DNA from: Ustilago trichophora
Lineage: Eukaryota > Basidiomycota > Ustilaginomycetes > Ustilaginales > Ustilaginaceae
Direction: 5' to 3'
Length of the DNA stretch: 64,000 nt
Assembly (NCBI GenBank): GCA_900323505.1
Contig: OOIN01000037.1
Location: 124,001-188,000, forward strand
Shown here: positions 29,641-40,715 of the stretch, piece after piece
Layout of the letters: every line of letters begins with the position of its first letter
Numbering within the stretch: the first letter of the stretch is position 1
Made by a program: the position numbers and the translations under genes
The notes under the pieces: model-generated
The model's database searches: none
What the model was told of the DNA's origin: nothing
Seen by the model: only the letters and a program-made list of their open reading frames with translations

Positions 29641-31227
29641 AAGCGACACAACACGGTCACGTTGGAGAGACATTCTATAGAAGAGAGGCGGATAAGGTCT
29701 GAGTTTAAGGGTGTCGGCTTGGGTTGAGTTGGCACGTCAGCGGAGTTGTCAAGAGGCGGATATCGCTTGTGAAACGTACGACGTGCAGCTTTGTTGCATT
29801 CTTGTGCATTTTCTATTGTGCCTCGAGTTTGTAGGAAATTTGTGATTGGTTGCACGGGGGGAGTGTTTTTTTTTTTTTTTTTTTTTGTTAAAAATACTCC
29901 TTCCAACCCGATATCCGCCGTCGTCCACCCGTCGGATGGCATGCCGTCTCTCAAATGTGATGACAGTCAAAGCTCACATGGTATCGAAAGAAGAATTTGT
30001 TCGGGAATGCTAAATTGTACAGCGCTGAGAAAAAGGCAAGCAAGCGAGGCAACCTTAAAAGTTGCTCTACACTGGCTCGGCTGGCATCTTGAGAGGCAAA
30101 AAAAAAGTTTAGGGTGTCTCTTTGGAACGGATGATGAAGATTACGCGAGACTCGAAGGGAAATCGGAAGGCATAGGGCGGGTGTTCTAACGTGGTGGGTG
30201 CGATAGGTGTGTGTCTCGGCATCCCTCTCTCGTGCCTTACAGTATGACACCGTGTGTTGATATCTGTGTTGTTCCCGATCTCGAGAAGAGCGCTTTTGGA
30301 ATGCCACACCACGATGTTTTGGCGCAAGGGCGTATCGGTATGTCTCCGCTCAGATCGCAGGCTTGTCTCGAAAGGATCAAAATGCCGTCTTCGCCGACAG
30401 TATGTCGATGCCGTTGCTTCTTCGCACACAAAGGGCACCGATTCCAAAACCCGCTCTAGACACTGCACCACTAGCTGCATCACCAACCATCCCGTCGGGC
30501 ATCAATCTGAACCCAGAGCACCAGATTTTTGTTGGTTGTCAAGCTTCCTCAGCAACACCAGCGGCATCGAGCTCGCGATCTGTGTGTAGAAAGGCTTTCG
30601 GAAAGGCGAGCGATCCTTACCACGCCACGGGGCTTGGCTCCGATCCGAATGGAATCCGATGTGTGTTTGCCAAAAGCCACGCACGTTGCGTCCAAAAGAT
30701 CGTCTTCTTTCCCGCTGATATCATTTCGCTGCGGGATCGATCTCGGCGTGTATTTTTGGCTTGGGGTTTTCGGGCCCCTGACTTTTTCAAGCGTCGAAAT
30801 TTTTGCTATTTCCGAAACGAGTGAGAGATCTAACAAGGAGCGAGAAAAAGCGGTCGAACATGGCGAACCTTTCACATCATCACAAATGCCATCTTAAACC
30901 AGCACGAGGTTCGAAGATCCACACAAACGATGCACGGAGATAAAGGAGCAATGGAGGTGAAGGAGAGTCTTTGCTACTGAGAATAACGAAGCTGAAACGA
31001 GCGTGAGAGTGTGAGAAACAACTTTGGGGGAGAAGCAACTGAAATTTAGGACTATGCGAATCGGATGTAGGATGCACTTGGCATCTACAGAACAAGTGCT
31101 GGTAGAAGTGCGAAGAAGAGACAAAGAGAGTAGAAAGGATATCGGAGAAGCAATATTAGCGAGGCAGAGAAGCCACTTGAACAAAGCCACCTTGGTGCGA
31201 GTTGAGCTACCGTTAAGGTGGGCGTCG

Positions 31228-33609
31228 CTACATTTCGACATTGTAATCGTATCTATAACACATCCTACCTCCCCATTTGCCACTTTCGGGATCCAACAGA
31301 TCCTGTACCATGACGTTTTCTGCCAAGGGACTAAAGTTGATAACATCGGTCGGCTTTGCAGTCCAAGCTGGATGGGCACCGTTTTTCTGTTGCGCCTTTG
31401 GACCGTGGAAAGCGGTCTTGTTCTTGGGCGATTTTCTCTGCCAAGCGTCAAGCATGTTGTCGGTCCATCCGTGAAGTGTGTGGAAGACCATATCGTTGGG
31501 CGAGCTACTGAGCCAAGCCAAGTTTCCACCGATGCAGGTATGCATGGCTAGATGGGTGCCGATTTCCAGGGCGGAAGAAAAGTCGAAGAATCGACCATCG
31601 GCATGGGTTGATCCGAGACTCTTGATAAAGTCGGCATTGATGAAGGTTGTACAATTGACGCCGAAGTGAGGATTGGGGGAATCGACGTCCATGTTGTTGA
31701 ATTGACGACAGAGACGGTGTTTGAAAGGTGCGTTGAAGACGTGATCCGAAAGGGCACCATCGGTGACGGCGAGTCCGGTTCCCCAGGGACATTCTTTGTT
31801 GTCACCTTGACCATTGGTTCCCAAGCCGTATTCCGGGTCAGAATCCCAGACAGCATTGGTACTAGGATCCTCCGCAGTCTTGGTCCAATCAGTCCAGGGA
31901 AGACCAAGATGGAAACCGCAGTCGACCAAATCGCGTTCGACAAGGACGGTGAATGCTCGATGGAAGGGAAAGAAGTAGGCAGTGAAATGGACATAGCGAA
32001 CCATGCGAATGTGCAACAGGGCCCAGTCGTCGACTGCAGTCCACTCGGGTCCGGAGCGGAATCGGGAAGGTTTGGAACGGACGCACTTGACAGCTTCGGC
32101 AAAGGCTATCTTTTCATCGCGGGTCAACGAGGAGTACTCTTTGCGGATGAGGATTTTGCTACAGCCAGGAGAGCTGTCAGCTGCAGGATCGGCTGGGTCG
32201 TCGAAATCACTGACCTGAAGCTTCATTTGACCAGGGATTGAAGGGGGCTGGCCAGCAGGAGGAGGGGAACTTTTAGGGTCAGCAGGTTTACCGCTGTCGT
32301 CAAGGGTGCTGAGGGATGTACCTGGGGCCGGCTTGGTGCCAGCAGGAGTTTGAGGAGCAGCAGGGTTGTTAGGGTCGACAGCGAGTAGAGAGGTGCCAGT
32401 GCCAGATCCCGCACCCGCACCCGCACCCGCACCTGCTCCGGCACCAGCACCAGCAGTACCAGGCGTAGTCTTGGGCATATTCTTCAGATTCGGATCGTTC
32501 TCGAGCGCAGGTGCGACTGACGTCTCCTCTGGTCCGATACCCGGAGGAAGCTTCTTCCCGTCACCAGCAGAGGTAGTGACACCATCCGGATTGGGCTTCT
32601 TCTGGTCACCACCAGCAGGGGCGGGAGTAGTTCCTTCAGGTCCAGGCTTCTGATCAGCTGGAGTCTGTGGTTTAGCTTGCTTATCATCGCCAGCGAGATT
32701 AGTGCCGACCCAACCAGGGCCTGGCTTCTGTTCAGTACCGCCTGGAGTCGTCGTACCAGGAGCGGGGGTACCCTTCTGAGTATCCTTTACAGGAGGAACA
32801 TCGTCCTGAAAATCAGCTGCGCCGACGTCCGGGTACGACGGAGCAACGCTCTCTCCGTCGTTCTTGGCGATCACGGGCTTTCGAAGGGGGTAATCTTTAT
32901 TTTCCTGTTTGACTTGCTTGAAACCTGAACCACCAAACATTTCGGGGAGGACTCTGCGGTGGTCGGATCCTTCACCACCCGTGTCTGATTTGCACACGTT
33001 AACAAGGTCGTCAGCTTCTCTTCGAACCATGTTCAACTCGAATAGCGAGTGCGAAACGTATCTACGGGACAAGGGGGAGAACGTACCTCTCTTACCAGCC
33101 TCTGGAGCTGCAGGTGAAGCAGGGGCACCTCCACCCTGATTCTGACCCTGGGCCGTGTTGCCGATATCGACATACAACTGTTTGACGCATTTCGAGAGCT
33201 TTGCGTGTTGCTTTGCTACTCTATCCTTTCCCGTCTGAGCGGCGCCATCGACAGGAGTCCAAGTGTCCGCATTGGCCGCATCGTGACCTTTGAACCCCCA
33301 CTCCTTGGGGCCGAGTGAGGTCCATACTCCCTCATCAGCCGGAGCGGTGGGGTTGGCCTCGATGAGAGCTTGAACTTTGGCACGGTCTGCATGGGCGGTG
33401 GGACCTTTACCGAGGCAGTGTAGTAGGTGACCTGTCTTGGCACGAGGCGAGGAGAGGTTGTGAGGGTGTCGCTTGACGTGATCGTGCGCAGAGGCGGGGG
33501 TGATGTTGGTGGTGGTGAGAAGGAGGGTGAATGTGAAAGCGAGGGTAAGGGTGGTGCTGAGGGTGGCAAAGTTGCCAACGGCGAAATAGGAGGAGGGGGA
33601 GAGCTTCAT
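31228..33609 (-). CDS. Secreted tyrosinase-domain protein with long N-terminal extension
   Basis: 793 aa, single exon. The N-terminus is a hydrophobic signal segment (about 12-40) ending near PASA-HD. Residues 41-250 form an unrecognised Cys-containing module; 250-470 is a Pro/Gly/Lys-rich linker with (GA)n. The tyrosinase domain starts near 482 (CSKILIRKEYSSLTRDEK). Copper site A: H533, H541 and H550, in H-x4-FFPFHR-x2-T-x3-E, matching the PS00497 pattern. Copper site B: H686 and H690 (THLAMHTCIGG) and H713 in D-x2-F-x3-H-x3-D, where the usual DP is DM and the usual HH pair is LH. All six copper ligands are therefore present. The expected reaction is o-hydroxylation and/or oxidation of phenols, as in melanin formation or wall cross-linking, outside the cell. 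Whether it is a monophenolase or only a catechol oxidase cannot be told. No pigment-cluster genes flank it. Confidence 0.88.
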   Translation of the reverse strand: MKLSPSSYFAVGNFATLSTTLTLAFTFTLLLTTTNITPASAHDHVKRHPHNLSSPRAKTGHLLHCLGKGPTAHADRAKVQALIEANPTAPADEGVWTSLGPKEWGFKGHDAANADTWTPVDGAAQTGKDRVAKQHAKLSKCVKQLYVDIGNTAQGQNQGGGAPASPAAPEAGKRGTFSPLSRRYVSHSLFELNMVRREADDLVNVCKSDTGGEGSDHRRVLPEMFGGSGFKQVKQENKDYPLRKPVIAKNDGESVAPSYPDVGAADFQDDVPPVKDTQKGTPAPGTTTPGGTEQKPGPGWVGTNLAGDDKQAKPQTPADQKPGPEGTTPAPAGGDQKKPNPDGVTTSAGDGKKLPPGIGPEETSVAPALENDPNLKNMPKTTPGTAGAGAGAGAGAGAGAGSGTGTSLLAVDPNNPAAPQTPAGTKPAPGTSLSTLDDSGKPADPKSSPPPAGQPPSIPGQMKLQVSDFDDPADPAADSSPGCSKILIRKEYSSLTRDEKIAFAEAVKCVRSKPSRFRSGPEWTAVDDWALLHIRMVRYVHFTAYFFPFHRAFTVLVERDLVDCGFHLGLPWTDWTKTAEDPSTNAVWDSDPEYGLGTNGQGDNKECPWGTGLAVTDGALSDHVFNAPFKHRLCRQFNNMDVDSPNPHFGVNCTTFINADFIKSLGSTHADGRFFDFSSALEIGTHLAMHTCIGGNLAWLSSSPNDMVFHTLHGWTDNMLDAWQRKSPKNKTAFHGPKAQQKNGAHPAWTAKPTDVINFSPLAENVMVQDLLDPESGKWGGRMCYRYDYNVEM

Positions 33610-34668
33610 GGTCGCTTCCTGACCTCAAGGGGAAAGACTCGCGATGTTGTGTGATGGTAACGACTGTTGAGGCGAGGTGAGAGGAAGGAGGGAAGAGGGA
33701 GCACGAGGCCGAGGTGGAAGATGGTGGTAAGAGTGAGGAAGAAGGAAAGAATGGACGGAGTCGGATGAGGACGATCTCAACTCATCAAGGTCACCCTAAA
33801 GCTCAGCGATTGACTTCACCGAGCGGCGTGGGAAGGTAGAAGGGACGGGTTTGTGGCAACCACCGCACCCGAGCACCCCCCTTTTCCCCTGAGCAAAGCA
33901 CATATGAAGTCAACAGGTGTTGGTGGGTGAGCTGGTCGGGGTTGGTAGTGGCAACACGCCCGAAGCACAGTGCCATATAGGTCGTGGTGAAGGGATTCAG
34001 TATGGTATATGAAGTAAGAGGGTCCCACCGCCGCTCACGGACATCTGTCGTCTTCACTGTTTGCATCACCACCCTCCTCGGTGATCTGGTTGAGTACTTT
34101 TCGCTCGTTTTGGACCAATGTGACTGTGCCACCACTTCCGGTTTTTCCTTCCTCAAAGACACACAAAGTCGTCACGACCCTTCCCGTCTGTTGCTCCTGG
34201 TCCAGCACAGACCCTCGACGATTCATCTCTCGCCTCTCTCCAACCCACACCTCGCAATACCAAGGGCAGGATCGAGCACAGCCCTCCCCTCATGAAGTTG
34301 TCTCGGTGGTGGCTCTGACCCTCTTTCATCAACCCGCTCTGGATGTGGACTGACGTCGAAGGGCGTTGTGCGCCCCACACCGACAAGCCACGCATCCCGT
34401 GCGTTTGGCGAGGCTCGACTCAACCAAGGAACGGGCCCCACCCAGACTACTGGTAGTTTCTACGGCCCGTGTCACGTTCAATTGCGGCGACTATCACATT
34501 ATGAGCGTGATTCTCGGGTATCACCGTGGTCTCGCAATTTTGTTGTAAACCCGTCAAAACGGACTCTCGTCCGCCTGAAATCCTGTATGACCGGCGGCCT
34601 TGAGCTTTTGTCAACGGTTGTCGATTTCTTGACATTGCCTGCGGTACAGTAGTGTGTTGCGTTTCGTC
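33610..34668. other. Spacer upstream of the tyrosinase gene
   Basis: 1.06 kb holding the tyrosinase promoter and the 3' end of the CZIB gene. A TACAGTA heptamer at 34645-34651 lies about 20 nt past the CZIB stop. No further gene is seen. Confidence 0.5.
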
Positions 34669-35589
34669 TTAGACGCGCTGCCAGCGATGCTCGAGCTCCA
34701 TAATGCTGACCTCTTCGCCAGCCTATCAAAATGGATCCGAGGAGCATGATCGTGTCAGCTGTACGTGTGTAAACGTGTGTGGATGTGGGGAGGTAACTTA
34801 CCTTCTCATCGTAGTCCATCCATTCTACGCCATCGTCGAATTCGACGCTGTCGAACACCGTGCCCGATTCGAGACCTTTACAGGTCCACGAGCCCTACCA
34901 TTGCAGATGTACCAAACGAGTCGAGTTATGCCGAAAGTCAGTACATCATCATAAGAAACAAAAGGGGTGGGAAAGGTAGTGCTTACGGAAGGATCAAATC
35001 CAACAGGTTCCAGTCCACGGAAGTCGAGCGTGCACAACGTCTGCCATTGAGCACCTCCCTCGTCGGCATTGACCGGCTGCCACAAAGGAGCTTTCGATGT
35101 GGGTTCGTCGAACTTTGCTGAGCTCTCCTTTTTGCAGAACTGTCTCGGCCGCAGCGTCGCACCATACCACCATCATATCACCGTCAGCATATCCAGAGAA
35201 GAGCCCCAGTCAGTACACGAGTTCTTGACACCGTCAGAGCTTGAGGCTAAGATGAGAGTGGAGGGAGGAGGGGAGTGATACGTACACTGCAACTCATGAC
35301 CAAATTCGCGCTACCTCTGGCGCCCTTTGTCATCTCGTGCTCATCACTGGGGGTGATTCCGACCAATTTTGAGTGCTCCTCATGACACGAAGTGCACTTT
35401 AGCTTGAGCATGAGGGTGTGATCATCGTCTGTGGGGCGGAGGGCGGTTACGTTTGTGAATTGCGCCTTGAGCTGCAATGCGAGTCGCTGCAGACAGTCGC
35501 GAGGAACGATCAAAGATGCAGTCAATCAAATGTGTTCAGGGCGAGAAAGCACCGGATGCATGAGGTGAGCAAGGAGTACGTACTGGCAT
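34669..35589 (-). CDS. CXXC zinc-binding protein, CZIB/DUF866 family, five exons
   Basis: Model: 35589-35584, 35486-35286, 35139-34987, 34894-34802, 34710-34669; 164 aa; all introns GT..AG, phase 0. Two CxxC pairs, C33/C36 (KCTSCHEEH) and C68/C71 (SCSFCKKE), would bind one zinc. The order LKLKC..C, KGARGSANLV, CxxC, LDFRGLEPVGFDP, SGTVFDSVEF, WMDYDEK closely follows the family (UPF0587; human C1orf123/CZIB, 160 aa). The function is unestablished; the family is cytosolic/nuclear and conserved across eukaryotes. The first exon is only ATG plus one codon (MP), and the last encodes 13 residues. The intron density is remarkable beside mostly intronless neighbours. The second intron splits the second CxxC, and the splice restores it exactly, which strongly supports the model. 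Confidence 0.9.
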
Positions 35590-35833
35590 CTTGACAGAAT
35601 TAGCTCGCTGACGAGGAGGTGGTGAGGGGGTAAGGCTGGTTGTGAGAAGGAAGAAAGCCAAGGGTGGAGGTTAAAAAGTTGCTCCAAGCGCGCACGACAT
35701 CCCACATCATGCGAAAGCCATCTCCGAATTCCGAAAACCTTTTCTCATAGACACACTTCAAGTTGTGCACAATCCTTTCACAACCCCATCACATCCATCT
35801 TTCCTGAATTGGTAGCACACTCTTTTTCCCCCA

Positions 35834-38800
35834 TTACATTGAATCTAGAGCAGCATCTGGACGTACAGGACTCGAAAGGTCGAAGATGTTACTGAGCGAT
35901 CTTTTGACTCTGGTGATTGCTTTGGGTTGCAATCCGACCTGTGGGTCTTGTGATAGGGAGGATCGGGGGATGTGGATTGGTCCTAGCAAAGCAGCTTTTT
36001 TGCGGGTGAGCCTTCGAGGCTGGTCCTCTTTGACAGTGATATCGGTAGGTGGTGAGGGGGAAGGTGGTACGATGAGATCTGCTTTCCAGCTGTCTATGGT
36101 GCGGATTAGGCCGTTAAGTGACTGACTGCGAGCTAAGGGTGCAAAAGGGACGGCAAGACCAGTTGGAAGGGTATCGAAGCCTGTTGAAGTATCAAGTTGC
36201 AGCTCATCGCTGGGGGCATCGGAATCATTCGGCGTCCAGTTGGCGGCAGCAAGGCAAAGCAGTCGCATTGAGCCTGGGGATCGGAGTCTCTGTGCCAAGT
36301 CTGCCCAACCCGAGATGACATCGCTCGATGTTGCCACGACGTTGCTGGCTGGATGAGGGGCAGAGACTGTGTGCGATCTAGATGGTCGCACGCTATTCAA
36401 TGATGTACGACTATGAGCTTCGGATCTTCTGGCTAGGTTGTCTTCGAGAGCGAGATCCTCCATCATATCCTCCCGTTCTTCTTCGTCCGAATCTTGATCA
36501 CCATCACGCGGCGAAAAGACAGACAGAAAACTAGCAGAGGTCGGCATCAACCTATCCTCTCTCCATACAGGTCGCGGCCATTCGGATTCATGCAAGACAT
36601 GTACACTCCCCGTGGAGCCTAGCATGGTCGAGCCGCTGGAAGACGACGAGGAGGAGGTGCGCGTCATTCCGCCTGCCATTTCGGCACCGAGTGTCCGGTT
36701 GTCCTGGGCGAGTGCAAGTGTGCCAGTCGGGGAGGACTGGAAGGTGGATCCTCTACGGCCGAGATCGCCGTCGATGGCGCCGTCGACTCGTTCTACCCAG
36801 GTGTCGTAGAACAGCCCGGGTAAAGGGGAGCTTTGAATCGGTGGAGAAGTAAAGTCTGTGCTGGTGTTGGAGGAGGGTTCTTTGGGTGCCTGTGTGTTCG
36901 ATGAGGTAGAAGGAGCTGGGTCGAGAAGCGACTTCGAAGAGGTGGCAGTGTCGAGCTGTTTCACAACATTGACTGGCTCTAGAGGCTGGGACGGACGATT
37001 CAGCCGCTCAGCTAGTTGATTCAGAGCTTCCTCCCAAACTTCCCCCCTTCCACCGCAGGCAATTGGATCACTGGCCGATCTCATCGACGCCGTTCCAGCC
37101 GGCTGAAATGAAAGAGCACGAGTCCTACCTTGGAAAGTGGCCACTGTCGGAGTGATCAAATCTCCCGAATCCCCATTCCCCACATTGTCGCTCGAATCCA
37201 CCATCAACACCTGTGGTAGATCTCCAATGGCCGCCACATTGCGTTGACCTTCCACTGTCATCATATCGCTATCTCCCGCCTTCCATCCTGTCATAGGAAT
37301 CATTGAGCTATAAGCCCTTCGTCTACCTACTCCAGCACCCGTTGTCAGAGGGTTGTGAAGCGTCTTGAACGCTTCCGACACACCACCGGAAACGTGGGGG
37401 CTGCTTTCGTCTCTACCTGGAGTACTGAAAGCCCCATCCGAGGGAACAAGAATCCCCAAGGGGCTATAGTCAAAAACGGAAGCATCTGAAGCAGTGGAAG
37501 AGATGGAAACATTTCTGCTGTTTCTCCTTCGTCCCACCGCCGCTTCATGCGCTTCTGATACTCCTTTGTTCTCCCGCGAGACTTGCTCTCCAAGGCTCGA
37601 GAGCTGGGTCCAGAACCTACTGCCGAGATCGGCGTCGGTATCCTCTTCGATGTCGCTCTCGTTGCCGGTGAGGTGACGGCTGCGGGTGCTGTAGATGCTG
37701 GTGGATCGGGTAGAGTGCGTAGAGAGGGATGTTGTGTGCGAAGGGAAGGATTTTTGACTTGATCCTCTGGATGAAGGGTAGCGTTGTCGTGTTGGTGAGG
37801 AGGGATGCTGCTGCTTCACATCATGCTGTGCTTCTTCCTGGGGGTCAATACCGAAGGTCATGCCGCTTGCGAGCTGCGAAGTTGTCTTCTGACCAGCTTT
37901 GCTGTCGATTGGACTAAGCGGATGTGCAACAGCCAGAGAAAGCGATCGTAACTTGTTCCCCTCCGCAGTCCTATTCCCAAATTCCTGATTTGAGAAGGAG
38001 TGCGACGTGGGTGAGCCCCTCACTTCCAACGCCATGTCTACCAGCGGTCGTGCGCTGTCACGCGAGAAGGCGGTGGTGCGGGGCGAGTAAGGAAGGGGAC
38101 TCTTGCGAACAGGCGTACGTGGATTGCCTGGATAGCTTCGACTGGGGACCATCATGGGGGATGCGGCGAGCCTGCCGGTATCGGTGAGAGAGACTGTCAT
38201 TTCGGATTCTCGTCTTGTCCATGGATTGCTATCTTGCGTCTGTAGGTCTAGTCTGGTCGCTCTGGGTTCTGCTTGGCTGCTGGTGCGGTCGAGATTTGCA
38301 AGCATGCGAGAATGAGACTCGTCCATTGAGCGGGGGACAATGGTGTATCGGATCAAGGCGACTATTGGCAATCCTGTCTCGCGGTAGAGATAAGGCAGAG
38401 GCAAGGCAGAAGTGCCATCAGGCTTGCCGGATTCTTTTTGAGAGAAACGATCAAAGGCGAGAGACCAGCTCCGAGGAGTGAGTCGAGCTAGTGTCGTGGA
38501 AGGAAGCACAGAGACGGAGCTGAGGTCCAGAAAGCATTCGATATCGCTTTTCACCAACGAGCCTTGGTTGGAACTCGAATTCTTGGAGAGATGAGACTTG
38601 AGATGCTCTACCTGATCTTCTAGCGAAGACAACAAAGGCAAAAGTATCGAATCTTGCGCTTCATCCAATTCGTCCTCCTCTGACGTCTTTCCCTGCTGCA
38701 GAGGGGCGAACAAGATCGTCCAACCCGAATTTGCCACCTCGGCAGCTGCTGTTGTTGACGCATGAGGACGACGCGTCTCGACACTCTCCTTCTTCTCTTC

Positions 38801-39457
38801 GATCGGAATGTAGGTATGTTTTGGCGAGAATCTCGACCCGACTGAAGCCGAAGAGTCAGAATAGCGTCTGAACTGCTCGTCAGTGTCTGGAAAGTCATCT
38901 CGACGCTGGTCGAAAGCGTTTCCTGCGAAAGGGGTGCCAAAGACGATCTTTGGCCCGGCTTGATCCGGCTCGACCTCGGCGATGGAGGCAATCGAAGTTG
39001 CCCGCGAGGAGGAAAGAAAAGGTTTGGGGTGGATCAATCCTCGACTAGTTCTTGGACGGGCTGGTAGGGCTGGTTCGATTGTGGAGATTGCGGAGTTGAG
39101 GGGCGGCGGAGATTGTCGTTGAGCTTCATGGGGCGTGGTGAGTGGAGGGGGAAATCGGAATGTAAGCTTGCGCTCTGCGTTTGCTGCTTGTGTAGTGTGG
39201 TGACCGACAGGGGAGTCAGACGAGGAAGAGGAGGAGGAGGAGGAAGTTCGAGATGAGTTGTTCTGTTGGTGGTTGGTGTTGCACAGCCAGGCGCGAGAGA
39301 GGGCGACAGAGGAGAGGGAGGATGCGGAAATGTCTTCTTGTTGATGAAGACGCTGTAGCGACGCGTCTAGGCTGAGTTCGGGTAGCGCTGGTGAAGAAAA
39401 GTCGGCGCTGGATGATGCTGAGGAGCTCATCGAGGGTGATGCTCGATAGTGATCCAT
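35834..39457 (-). CDS. Hypothetical protein, 1207 aa, Ser-rich
   Basis: A single long frame starting MDHYRASPSM. I do not recognise a domain. It is Ser/Thr/Pro-rich throughout, with poly-Ser blocks and many SP/TP sites. More ordered-looking stretches are 250-390 (SGWTILFAPLQ, LLPLLSSLEDQVEHLKSHL, CFLDLSSVSVLPSTTLARL, LPIVALIRYTIVP) and 1045-1130 (MRLLCLAAANWTP, LAVPFAPLARSQSLNGLIRTIDSWKADL). There is no signal peptide or TM helix. The frame is clearly coding: 1207 codons without a stop and composition like its neighbours. The C-terminal block could be a small conserved helical segment. A regulatory or scaffold protein is likely, but no role can be assigned. Confidence 0.75.
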   Translation of the reverse strand: MDHYRASPSMSSSASSSADFSSPALPELSLDASLQRLHQQEDISASSLSSVALSRAWLCNTNHQQNNSSRTSSSSSSSSSDSPVGHHTTQAANAERKLTFRFPPPLTTPHEAQRQSPPPLNSAISTIEPALPARPRTSRGLIHPKPFLSSSRATSIASIAEVEPDQAGPKIVFGTPFAGNAFDQRRDDFPDTDEQFRRYSDSSASVGSRFSPKHTYIPIEEKKESVETRRPHASTTAAAEVANSGWTILFAPLQQGKTSEEDELDEAQDSILLPLLSSLEDQVEHLKSHLSKNSSSNQGSLVKSDIECFLDLSSVSVLPSTTLARLTPRSWSLAFDRFSQKESGKPDGTSALPLPYLYRETGLPIVALIRYTIVPRSMDESHSRMLANLDRTSSQAEPRATRLDLQTQDSNPWTRRESEMTVSLTDTGRLAASPMMVPSRSYPGNPRTPVRKSPLPYSPRTTAFSRDSARPLVDMALEVRGSPTSHSFSNQEFGNRTAEGNKLRSLSLAVAHPLSPIDSKAGQKTTSQLASGMTFGIDPQEEAQHDVKQQHPSSPTRQRYPSSRGSSQKSFPSHTTSLSTHSTRSTSIYSTRSRHLTGNESDIEEDTDADLGSRFWTQLSSLGEQVSRENKGVSEAHEAAVGRRRNSRNVSISSTASDASVFDYSPLGILVPSDGAFSTPGRDESSPHVSGGVSEAFKTLHNPLTTGAGVGRRRAYSSMIPMTGWKAGDSDMMTVEGQRNVAAIGDLPQVLMVDSSDNVGNGDSGDLITPTVATFQGRTRALSFQPAGTASMRSASDPIACGGRGEVWEEALNQLAERLNRPSQPLEPVNVVKQLDTATSSKSLLDPAPSTSSNTQAPKEPSSNTSTDFTSPPIQSSPLPGLFYDTWVERVDGAIDGDLGRRGSTFQSSPTGTLALAQDNRTLGAEMAGGMTRTSSSSSSSGSTMLGSTGSVHVLHESEWPRPVWREDRLMPTSASFLSVFSPRDGDQDSDEEEREDMMEDLALEDNLARRSEAHSRTSLNSVRPSRSHTVSAPHPASNVVATSSDVISGWADLAQRLRSPGSMRLLCLAAANWTPNDSDAPSDELQLDTSTGFDTLPTGLAVPFAPLARSQSLNGLIRTIDSWKADLIVPPSPSPPTDITVKEDQPRRLTRKKAALLGPIHIPRSSLSQDPQVGLQPKAITRVKRSLSNIFDLSSPVRPDAALDSM

Positions 39458-40683
39458 TTCGAGCTAGAGCTTGTCGATGATTATGATGGTTCGGCGAGGC
39501 TTTGCAAGTTGGTTCGTTCGCAAAGTCGTTGATACCACTTGACTCGGAGAGTTTCTCTAAAAGGTTTGTACCAGCGCTCAATGCTCTACACTGAACGGCG
39601 AGGAAGAGATATAGGAAGTGTAAGGTACTGGGATGGTAAGGGAATCCCTACTCAGCAGCGCTACTAATATACTTCCGGAAAGCCAGCATAGCAGGCCTCA
39701 CCTCAACATGGAACCAACCTCAGATAGACACTCGAAGTGAGCTGTATGCACAGCGATGATCCAACTGTCGATCGTCCACGTTTCTCCTACTCCATGTTCT
39801 AAGCGATATCAGTAGCAGCGATCAACACTCATGCAGATGACTGAAGATATACAGATCGGAAGTCGTATCAAGTCAAGCCTCGTGAGCGCGCGCAAGCGAA
39901 GGCGTTGACGTGATGTCCACGGCGCAGCAGCTGGCAGGTGGACCTCGGATAGATGGATTGGGCGTACCGAAGCGAAGGTCGGATACGGACGAGGATAAGA
40001 GGAACGACCAGAAAGAGCTTCTAGATTGAGCAGAGTATATGCGGCTTGATTGGAGGGAGAACCGAGGCGGAGGATCAGGACTGGCGGAGTTGAAGACCAG
40101 AGGAGCAAGGGGGCGTTACCGGAAGGTCGAGTAGGCGAGAGAAAGGAAAAGAATAGAGGGAAAGAAGTCGGAGCAGGAGGAAGAGAAAGGGAAGAAGGTG
40201 GAGATGATATAGCTCAAGCTATGGGTTGATCGGTTATATACTTATATACTTGTCGAAGACGATGGATATGCTGGCTGGCATTGAGGAAAGCAGCGTACAA
40301 GGGTCTCTCGTGGCCGAATCACGAAGGCCACCACCAGAAGACATGGCTCCGACGGGTCTTGAGAAGTGTTTGTCCATCTTCTCGGAAAGCAGAATCCCAT
40401 TGGAATAGACCAAAGCATGATTACCACCACTTTGTTTTGCAGCATTGACGCTTGGTCCTCTCTTCTGCCTCTGTATGTGCGCTAGGATCGCTCTGTGGAC
40501 CCCTTGTCACACCACCAAGCTTGCAGTGAGCACGGAATCGATGATGGACAATCTGCAGGTACTAGTCCCGCAAAGATGTACCGGTTGTCATACAATGTCG
40601 ATCAAGCCTTGAGCTGTACATGGTCTTGCAGCGGGAGAGCGAGAGCTGTGGAAGGGTGTGTGTTGGTCTCAGTGTTATTCTTT

Positions 40684-40715
<32 letters not shown>

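Noticed and set aside
31228..39457. Melanin or secondary-metabolite cluster around the tyrosinase
   Set aside because: The neighbours are a zinc-binding housekeeping protein and an unknown; there is no synthase, oxidase, transporter or pathway regulator next to it.
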